The notes under the pieces: model-generated
Database searches by the model: none
Told to the model about the DNA's origin: nothing
The model's input: the letters and a program-made list of their open reading frames with translations, nothing else
NCBI GenBank assembly: GCA_031268255.1
Contig: JAIRXO010000004.1
Span: forward strand, 1-6,970
Source of the DNA: Spirochaetaceae bacterium
GTDB taxonomy: Bacteria > Spirochaetota > Spirochaetia > Treponematales > Breznakiellaceae
DNA: 6,970 nucleotides
Reading direction: 5' to 3'
In this document: positions 1 to 5,448 of the stretch, one piece after another
Numbering within the stretch: the first letter of the stretch is position 1
How the letters are laid out: every line of letters begins with the position of its first letter
Made by a program: the position numbers and the translations under genes

Positions 1-365
1 GTTGGGCTATCGGGGCAGGCTATAGTAATACCCAAGCCATTCTTGCCGCGTCGAGCGGGACATCCGAAACAGACAATGCGGCCCAGCGTGCCGCCGCCTA
101 CACCGGAGGGAGCAAGACCGACTGGTTTCTCCCCAGCGTCAATGAACTGCAAGCCCTGTACAATTTTGTTACCAATACTGACTATTCTACCCAGGCTGCC
201 ACCGTAAATATGGCGTCCGCTGTCTACTGGACTTCAACGGAGGTGGGAACAAACAATGCATATAACGTTCAGTTTGATAGCGGCGAACAGTATGCGGGCT
301 CCAGTGGTTCCGCCCCCAAAGGGTTTGACTATCATGTCCGTCCCGTCCGGGCTTTTGGGGAGTAA
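1..365 (+). CDS. Lcl/DUF1566-domain protein, C-terminal fragment (5' end outside window)
   Basis: The reading frame is open from base 3 to the TAA at 363-365, giving 120 residues of a protein that starts upstream. The fragment has the hallmarks of the Lcl C-terminal/DUF1566 domain: a DWFLPSVNEL segment followed by a short helix (LYNFV), then YWTSTE, a variable NNAYNVQFDSGEQ stretch, and the closing VRPVRAF. In this family the domain is thought to form a C-type-lectin-like fold on secreted or surface proteins. Many spirochaete paralogues use the same FLPS-EL, YW-S-S/T-E and VR-VRAF signposts. The N-terminal part, including any signal peptide, is not visible, so the export route and partner domains are unknown. 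The stop lies only 2 bases before the next start, and the last codons of this gene supply the next gene's Shine-Dalgarno (GGGGAG, 357-362), so the two are probably co-transcribed. Ligand binding is a family inference; nothing in the fragment names a ligand. Family confidence is good, function is not established. Confidence 0.8.
   Translation, partial: WAIGAGYSNTQAILAASSGTSETDNAAQRAAAYTGGSKTDWFLPSVNELQALYNFVTNTDYSTQAATVNMASAVYWTSTEVGTNNAYNVQFDSGEQYAGSSGSAPKGFDYHVRPVRAFGE
357..362 (+). promoter_or_regulatory. Ribosome binding site of the SLH-like gene
   Basis: GGGGAG lies 5 bases before the ATG at 368, inside the last codons of the upstream gene. It supports ATG 368 as the start and suggests that translation of the two genes is coupled. 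Confidence 0.6.
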
Positions 366-367
366 GC

Positions 368-820
368 ATGAAAATCCAGCGCCGTGTCCTGTTCATGGTT
401 AGCGCAATGGTGTTGTTCGCCGCGGCGGCGTATGGGCAGACTGCCGCGGAAACGGAAAGCCTCCTTGACGCCGGGGAAATCAGTTTTTCCCAGGCGGCGT
501 ATTTTACCCTGGCCTCTGTCGTGGAAACCCCGCCTGATGATCCTGAGGCGGCCTTTGCCGAGGCCGGAAAAAGGGGCTGGCTTCCCGCCGGGGCCGATGG
601 CGGCGGCAGCGTTACGCTGGGCGATCTTTCCCTGCTCCTGGTGAAAGCCTTCAACCTTAAAGGAGGTCTTATGTACCGGTTTTTTCCCTCAAGCCGTTAC
701 GCGTACCGGGAAATGACCAGCCGGGGTTTTATAGAAGGCCGCGCCTACCCGGACCTCAAGGTTTCGGGGGAACTTTTTCTGCGCATCCTGGGAAATATCC
801 TTGCCGGAGGAACTGAATGA
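368..820 (+). CDS. Small secreted protein with SLH-like helical repeats, function unknown
   Basis: This 150-residue protein begins with a clear signal peptide: basic KIQRR, a hydrophobic core (residues 7-21) and a likely signal peptidase I site after AYG (23/24). There is no lipobox cysteine, so it should be soluble in the periplasm or exported. The mature part contains a degenerate repeat. Residues 62-95 and 112-145 align without gaps at a spacing of exactly 50, matching A-F/Y, E, RG-W/F, V-T/S and the hydrophobic helix that follows. A third half-copy of the helix part may occupy residues 37-52 (EISFSQAAYF). The pattern of a helix, an RG-aromatic turn, a short loop, a V-T/S step and a second helix resembles S-layer-homology units, but the match is too weak to assign that family. 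ATG 368 has a GGGGAG Shine-Dalgarno. The stop overlaps the next start by 4 bases, so coupling with the outer-membrane barrel gene is likely. An association with the envelope or the barrel is inferred from position only. Confidence 0.75.
   Translation: MKIQRRVLFMVSAMVLFAAAAYGQTAAETESLLDAGEISFSQAAYFTLASVVETPPDDPEAAFAEAGKRGWLPAGADGGGSVTLGDLSLLLVKAFNLKGGLMYRFFPSSRYAYREMTSRGFIEGRAYPDLKVSGELFLRILGNILAGGTE
659..673 (+). promoter_or_regulatory. Internal consensus Shine-Dalgarno with in-frame ATG
   Basis: AAAGGAGGT at 659-667 is a full-strength anti-16S complement. It is followed 4 bases after GGAGG by ATG at 671, which is codon 102 of the 368-820 frame. If used, it would make a 49-residue product consisting of only the second SLH-like repeat, without a signal peptide. 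It could equally be a chance result of the Lys-Gly-Gly codons or a ribosome pause site. Confidence 0.35.
806..810 (+). promoter_or_regulatory. Ribosome binding site of the beta-barrel gene
   Basis: GGAGG lies 6 bases before ATG 817, within the last codons of the preceding gene. It fixes the barrel start and confirms the ATGA stop/start overlap. Confidence 0.75.
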
Positions 821-2004
821 AGCTATTCCCTTTGTGGCTCGTTTTCTTTTTCCTCTTCTCAGTCCACAGCGAATGTTTTGCCGGGGATTTTGGTTTTCTG
901 TTGAATCAAAAACTTCTCTTGTCAGGCGGGGAGGAGTCCTCAACCGAATACACCGGAAGCGCCATTCCCTGGTTTTCTTCTCCCCTGGGGGACAGGGCGG
1001 ATTTCTACCTTTCAGGCGGGATAAGCGCCCATTATGATGACGAAGCATGGAAGCCCCTGCCCGAAATTTACCGCTTCGAGTTCATCTATAACCCCAGCCC
1101 GGATCTTCGTGTAGAATTTGGCCGCCTTCCCTTCCGGGAAAGCCTCTCCTATGTGGCGTCCGGGCTTTTTGACGGCCTTGCCGCCGGATATAATATCAAC
1201 GGCGGGCGTTTCTCCGCGGGGCTTTTTTACACCGGGCTTCTTTACAAAAAAGCCGCGTATATTTTTATGAGTCCCGATGACAAAAATGACTTGGCGGACA
1301 CGGACAAGTATTTCGCGTCACGGCGTATCATCGCCGCCCTTAATTGGGAAAAAACAAGCGTCTTTGATACTCGCTCCGGCCTGGCTTTAAGCGGCCTGTG
1401 CCAGTTTGATCTTAACGACAGCGGCACAACGATTCATTCCCAATACCTTGAGGCAAAATTCACCCTGCCCCTGGGCGCCGCTTTTAACACGGTCTCAGGC
1501 GTGGTCATTGAGACGGCAAAGGAAAGCGGGAGGGTTTTTGCCGCGTTTGCCCTCTCCCTCGACGTACAATGGCTCCCTCCCGGCGGCGTACAAGACATGG
1601 TAACTTTTACAGGACGTTTTTCCTCAGGCGACTGGAATGGGAGATGGGGGGCCTTTGTTCCCATAAGCGCCGAGGCCCAGGGCAGGGTTTTAAGGCCCGT
1701 GCTTTCGGGCATAGCCCTTGTAGAAGCGTTCTACACCGCGAGGCTCTGCCGCGCCCTGGCGGCGGATGTTTCCGCTTCCTATTACTTTAGAACCGATACA
1801 GGCACCTATGACGCAACCGGCATCGGTGATTCGGCATCGCCGCTTGTGGGGGCCGAAGTCTACGGCGGCGTCTCGTGGTCTCCGTATTCTGATGTCCTCT
1901 TGTCCCTCGGGGCGGGGGCCTTCTTTCCGGGGACCGGCAGGGCTTTTTCTGATGACTCAAAGATAAAATACCGTGTCGAGATGACGGCGGGTATTTCACT
2001 GTAG
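817..2004 (+). CDS. Outer-membrane beta-barrel protein (porin-like)
   Basis: The 395-residue product opens with a signal peptide (hydrophobic residues 3-16, likely cleavage after CFA at 22/23). The rest is built of alternating hydrophobic and polar short strands rich in Tyr, Phe, Gly and Ala, separated by loops carrying Asp, Asn and Ser, which is the texture of a transmembrane beta-barrel. Examples are the strands around YRFEFIYN, LRVEFGRLPF, FSAGLFYTGLLY, VFAAFALSLDVQW and VEMTAGISL, the last being the extreme C-terminus. The segment at residues 345-372, with GAEVYGG, a strand, LLSLGAGAFFPG, recalls the last strands of alginate-export-type and related porins; this is a resemblance only. At 395 residues it is much too short for a TonB-dependent receptor, and no plug or TonB box is visible. 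It probably forms a pore or a surface anchor in the outer membrane. It overlaps the SLH-like gene by 4 bases and precedes the FecR gene by 21 bases, so it belongs to the same operon. The substrate is unknown. Confidence 0.75.
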   Translation: MKLFPLWLVFFFLFSVHSECFAGDFGFLLNQKLLLSGGEESSTEYTGSAIPWFSSPLGDRADFYLSGGISAHYDDEAWKPLPEIYRFEFIYNPSPDLRVEFGRLPFRESLSYVASGLFDGLAAGYNINGGRFSAGLFYTGLLYKKAAYIFMSPDDKNDLADTDKYFASRRIIAALNWEKTSVFDTRSGLALSGLCQFDLNDSGTTIHSQYLEAKFTLPLGAAFNTVSGVVIETAKESGRVFAAFALSLDVQWLPPGGVQDMVTFTGRFSSGDWNGRWGAFVPISAEAQGRVLRPVLSGIALVEAFYTARLCRALAADVSASYYFRTDTGTYDATGIGDSASPLVGAEVYGGVSWSPYSDVLLSLGAGAFFPGTGRAFSDDSKIKYRVEMTAGISL

Positions 2005-2015
2005 CGCCGGGCAAA

Positions 2016-2020
2016 AGGAG
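2016..2020 (+). promoter_or_regulatory. Ribosome binding site of the FecR-domain gene
   Basis: AGGAG lies 5 bases before ATG 2026 in the 21-base gap after the barrel gene. No promoter or terminator fits in this gap, so read-through from upstream is expected. Confidence 0.75.
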
Positions 2021-2025
2021 ACTAT

Positions 2026-2691
2026 ATGAATAAATTATTCGTTTTATTGTTAATTTTATCGGGTGCGGTGAACGCCTTTGCCCAAAATATGGAAGCGAGT
2101 TTTCTTGAACTGCGGGGCAGGGTGGAGATACGGGACTCCCCTTCGTCCGGGTGGAGAAGGGCGGCCTTAGGCGGCTCTATCGGGAACAGGGCCGTTATTT
2201 CCACAGGTCCCGGAAGCAGCGCCGTCATTGCCCTGGGGAGTTCGCGCCTGGAACTGCGCCCCCTGACCATGCTGACCGTGGAAGAACTTGCCGCACGGGG
2301 CTCTTCAGAATCGGCGGCCTTGTATCTTCGTACCGGCAGGGTGCGGGCCCGCGTAACTCCCCCTACCGGACAGAGCGTGGACTTTACCGTAGGGTCCCCT
2401 GCCATAACCGCTTCGGTACGGGGAACCTCTTTTGAATTTGACGGCAGGCAGCTCAAGGTCGAAACCGGCCTGGTTCTCCTTGAGGGCGGCGGCGGACAAA
2501 GGGTATATGTGGCCGAAGCGCAGAGAACCTACCGGGACGAAAACAACCAGAACAGGATAATGACGCCCTTTGAGGCCGAAGAGGTCCTGCTGCATCCGGT
2601 AATTCCCGAACTGAACAATACCGGCAGCGTTACGCGGCCTCCGGTAATAGGCGGGGGTACTGGCACGGGCATCATCATAGCCTGGCCGTAG
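2026..2691 (+). CDS. Secreted FecR-domain protein
   Basis: The 221-residue product has a short signal peptide (NKL, then a Val/Leu/Ile core, cleavage likely after AFA at 19/20). A FecR domain covers roughly residues 28-153. It starts with LRGRVEIR, continues with the GWRRAALGGSIGNRAVISTG turn and the GSSAVIALGSSRLELRP strands, and includes GRVRARVTP. It closes with the family signature ending VRGTSFEFDG (RGTSFEF at residues 132-138). In classical FecR the domain hangs on a membrane helix with a cytoplasmic anti-sigma segment. Both are missing here, so this is a free periplasmic version unlikely to act on a sigma factor. The C-terminal 20 residues are Gly/Thr-rich and end in a hydrophobic IIIAWP, purpose unknown. 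Stand-alone FecR proteins often sit beside CHASE2 proteins, and here the next gene, 16 bases downstream, encodes a CHASE2 cyclase. A role as its periplasmic partner or ligand is the best inference. The ATG 2026 start is supported by AGGAG. Confidence 0.85.
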   Translation: MNKLFVLLLILSGAVNAFAQNMEASFLELRGRVEIRDSPSSGWRRAALGGSIGNRAVISTGPGSSAVIALGSSRLELRPLTMLTVEELAARGSSESAALYLRTGRVRARVTPPTGQSVDFTVGSPAITASVRGTSFEFDGRQLKVETGLVLLEGGGGQRVYVAEAQRTYRDENNQNRIMTPFEAEEVLLHPVIPELNNTGSVTRPPVIGGGTGTGIIIAWP

Positions 2692-2707
2692 GGCCCCGTA
2701 AACGTCC

Positions 2708-5410
2708 ATGCCGCTGCGCAAATCCATACTGATTGCCCTTGCTTCGGCCCTGGCTTTTTCGCTCCTGTACCTTCTTCCCCTGTTCAACGCCGCCGAGGCG
2801 AAATGCTACGATATGTTTCTCCGTCTCGCTCCCCGCCGGGAACGCGTTGACCGGGTGGTCTTTCTGGATGTGGATGACAAGGCCATAGCGCGGGTGGGGG
2901 TGTTTCCCTGGCCCCGGCGGGTCATGGCCGAAGCACTCCTGCGTCTCAAGGAATACGGCGCCGAATCAGCAATCTTCGATATTGAATACATTGACAAAAG
3001 TCCTACCCAGGTTGACGAGCTTTATCTAAAGGAAGGGCTTGCCCTGGATTACGACCGCCGCTTTTCTAACATCGGCGCTGTCGTAGCCAATATTCTCAAC
3101 GCGGTGGGCGCGGGAAGCGTCAGGCCGGACAGGGCCGCTTCTTATATTGACGAGCTTACGGAATACATCGCCTCGGAACGGGACGCCCTGTTCCAGGACA
3201 CCATGAAGATTTCCGGTGATGACGACCTCCTCCTCGCTCAGGCCGCCGCCCTTTTCGGCAATACCTGGGGAACATTGAACATTCAGGACAGGCAGCCCCT
3301 TTCCGGCGAACAGGCCGAACGGCGGCCCCTGGCCGAGCGGCGCTTTTCCTATCCGGTAAAAAACAACGGTGGAATCATGGAAGGGGAAAACATTGACCTG
3401 CTCCCTCCCATTCCCGTTTTTATGGAAGCCCTGAAGGGAGCCGGATTTACCAACGTAATTGTAGACCCAGGCGGCGTAAGGCGGCGCATTTTTCTGGCCC
3501 AGGAAGTCAGGGGCCGGTGGTATCTGCAGCTTACCTTTGCCCCCCTCATGGCGCAATGGGGGAACCCTGCCCTTACCCTGGAAAAGCGCCGCATGCGTAT
3601 CGAAAGGCCGGACGGAAAAGAGATGGTCATCCCCCTGGATTCAGGCGGGGCCATGCTGCTTGACTGGCCCAGGGAAAACTACGCCGGCAGTTTCGGCCAT
3701 GTTTCCTTTGTGAGCTTTGCCGTTCTTGAGGAATACCAGAACCACATAGAAGAATACCTTTGGGCCCTTGCGTCCGCCAACAAAAGCATGTTCCCCGCCA
3801 TCCCGCAGGACACGGGAAACCTGCTGGGGTATTTTGACGCCGCCCGCGCCGCGAAAACCAGGGCGCTGGAAACCTGTTCCACCGAAGAATTTTCCGCATA
3901 CCTTTCCCTGAGGGACGGAGCCCTGGCCCGGGCAGGAGAATTTACCGCCGCCCTTGCCGCCGCGCATTATATCGAAAATGAATCAAGGCGGATTCTTGAA
4001 AGTCAGGCGGCCTCTGATCCCGCCATACGCGAAAGCATTTTGGAAGAAGCCCGGTACTGCCAGACCCTGCTTGAGTACCTTGATACGGAACTGCGCGCCT
4101 TTGCCGGTGTACACCGGGAACTGGGGCAGAACCTGAAGGACAAGATATGCGTTATAGGCAGGGTAGATACCGGCACCACCGATATAGGGGTCAATCCCTT
4201 TTACGGCGCGTATGTCAATGTGGGAACCCATGCCGTAGTGCTGGATACGATTATGCGGAATTCTTTTATTACCCCTGTCCCCGTGTACTGGAGCGTGCTG
4301 TTTGCCTTTCTTTTTGTGCCCCTGCTCATAGCGGGCACAAGGTCTTTGCGGAACGGACCCCGCGCCGTCCTGGGAATAGCGGGAATTGTTTTGACCGCGG
4401 CGCTTCCCGCCGTCCTCTTTGTTTTTAAAAGAATTTTTATCGGCCCCCTGGGCCCTGTTCTGGCCGTAACGGCGGCGGTGCTTGTCAGGGAGGCCGCGGC
4501 TTTTATCAAGTCCGAGCATGAAAAACAATTTATACGCAAGGCTTTTTCTACCTATGTTTCGCTTGACGTGGTAAAGGAAATCATCGCCGATCCAAGCCGC
4601 CTCCAGTTGGGCGGGGTAAAACGCCCCATGAGCGCCATTTTTACCGATGTTCAGGGCTTTTCTACCATATCCGAAAAACTCGACCCCGAGGATTTGGTAA
4701 AGCTCCTCAACCGCTACCTGAGCGCCATGAGCGATGTTATCCTGGCGGAACGGGGAACAATCGACAAATACGAGGGAGACGCGATAATAGCCTTCTTCGG
4801 CGCTCCCCTGGCGTTGAGCGGCCATGCGCTGCGTTCCTGTGTTTCGGCCCTTGCCATGAAGCGTATCGAAAGGGAACTTAACGCGGCAATACTGCGCGAG
4901 GGGCTTTCCCCTTCGCCGCTCTTGACCCGCATAGGCATCAATACCGGAAGCATGGTGGCGGGAAACATGGGTACGGAAAATAAAATGAACTATACCATCA
5001 TGGGAAACGCGGTGAACCTGGCGGCCCGCCTTGAGGGGGTCAACAAACAGTACGGCACCTGGATACTCGCGTCAGAGGACACGGTCCGCGAAACCGGCGG
5101 CCTGCTGCTTGCGCGGAAACTTGACCGGGTGCGGGTGGTGGGAATAAGCGAGGCGGTGCGTCTCTACGACCTTGTTGACACCATGGAAAACGCCGCCCCG
5201 GAAGACCTCAGGCTGGTTGAGGTTTTCCACCAGGCCCTGGACCTTTTTGAAAGCCGGTCCTGGAAACAGGCATCAGAGGGTTTCAGGGAAGCCATGTCAA
5301 TCAGGGCCGGTGACAGGCCGTCCCAAAAATATCTGGATCGCTGCGTACAGTATACAAAAAAACCGCCTTTGGCCGCCTGGGACGGCGTGTACAATCTGAC
5401 GGAAAAATAA
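2708..5410 (+). CDS. CHASE2-domain class III adenylate cyclase
   Basis: This 900-residue membrane enzyme should convert ATP to cAMP. An N-terminal membrane helix (about residues 6-25) leads into a periplasmic CHASE2 sensor. Its landmarks are VVFLDVDD (residues 50-57), FPWPRR (66-71), IFDIEYID near residue 90, GDDDLLLAQA (170-179), ENYAGSFGHVSF (323-334) and LKDKICVIG (476-484). Three further helices follow at about 528-544, 553-573 and 577-593, then a short linker without HAMP. The cyclase domain (about 636-800) carries metal-binding D647 and D691, adenine-selecting K687 (DKYEGD) and T763 (NYTIMGN), and transition-state N770 and R774 (VNLAAR). This is a complete adenylate, not guanylate, set. 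The tail has a TPR-like helical pair and the PP-x-x-WDGV ending (886-894) known from many cyanobacterial and spirochaete cyclases. The start is certain: an in-frame TAA at 2699-2701 lies three codons upstream and the next Met is residue 36. However, no Shine-Dalgarno is present, so coupling to fecR translation is likely. Two insertions enlarge CHASE2, at about residues 98-168 and 343-475. Confidence 0.93.
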   Translation: MPLRKSILIALASALAFSLLYLLPLFNAAEAKCYDMFLRLAPRRERVDRVVFLDVDDKAIARVGVFPWPRRVMAEALLRLKEYGAESAIFDIEYIDKSPTQVDELYLKEGLALDYDRRFSNIGAVVANILNAVGAGSVRPDRAASYIDELTEYIASERDALFQDTMKISGDDDLLLAQAAALFGNTWGTLNIQDRQPLSGEQAERRPLAERRFSYPVKNNGGIMEGENIDLLPPIPVFMEALKGAGFTNVIVDPGGVRRRIFLAQEVRGRWYLQLTFAPLMAQWGNPALTLEKRRMRIERPDGKEMVIPLDSGGAMLLDWPRENYAGSFGHVSFVSFAVLEEYQNHIEEYLWALASANKSMFPAIPQDTGNLLGYFDAARAAKTRALETCSTEEFSAYLSLRDGALARAGEFTAALAAAHYIENESRRILESQAASDPAIRESILEEARYCQTLLEYLDTELRAFAGVHRELGQNLKDKICVIGRVDTGTTDIGVNPFYGAYVNVGTHAVVLDTIMRNSFITPVPVYWSVLFAFLFVPLLIAGTRSLRNGPRAVLGIAGIVLTAALPAVLFVFKRIFIGPLGPVLAVTAAVLVREAAAFIKSEHEKQFIRKAFSTYVSLDVVKEIIADPSRLQLGGVKRPMSAIFTDVQGFSTISEKLDPEDLVKLLNRYLSAMSDVILAERGTIDKYEGDAIIAFFGAPLALSGHALRSCVSALAMKRIERELNAAILREGLSPSPLLTRIGINTGSMVAGNMGTENKMNYTIMGNAVNLAARLEGVNKQYGTWILASEDTVRETGGLLLARKLDRVRVVGISEAVRLYDLVDTMENAAPEDLRLVEVFHQALDLFESRSWKQASEGFREAMSIRAGDRPSQKYLDRCVQYTKKPPLAAWDGVYNLTEK

Positions 5411-5412
5411 GG

Positions 5413-5441
5413 CTTACTTTTTTTCTCACATCTGTTATAAT
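5413..5441 (+). promoter_or_regulatory. Extended -10 promoter for the diguanylate cyclase gene
   Basis: TGTTATAAT at 5433-5441 is a perfect extended -10 element (TGn plus consensus TATAAT). A weak -35 (CTTACT, 5413-5418, 3 of 6 consensus bases) lies 17 bases upstream, and a T7 run (5418-5424) fills the spacer. Transcription should start about 6-8 bases past the -10, at 5447-5449, which is at or just before the ATG at 5449. The message would therefore be leaderless or nearly so. It is the only convincing promoter in the window and separates this gene from the upstream operon. Confidence 0.6.
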
Positions 5442-5448
5442 TCCAGGA

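Noticed and set aside
817..2004. TonB-dependent receptor to complete a Fec-type system
   Set aside because: At 395 residues without plug domain or TonB box, the barrel is too small. No sigma-factor gene is present in the window.
3983..4825. 280-codon open frame on the - strand
   Set aside because: It lies wholly opposite the cyclase gene, whose frame carries the CHASE2 and catalytic motifs. The antisense translation is low-complexity, rich in Gly, Arg, Gln and Lys, and shows no family motif.
5006..5008. N767 in place of the common Asp in the YT-x-x-GD-x-VN motif as a catalytic defect
   Set aside because: Mammalian cyclases also have Asn at this position (GNTVN). The known metal, base and transition-state residues are all present.
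5403..5424. Possible terminator after the cyclase gene (A-run, AAGGCTT, T7 run)
   Set aside because: The A-run and T-run could pair only weakly and leave no room for a loop, with no GC-rich stem. The T-run is better explained as promoter spacer.
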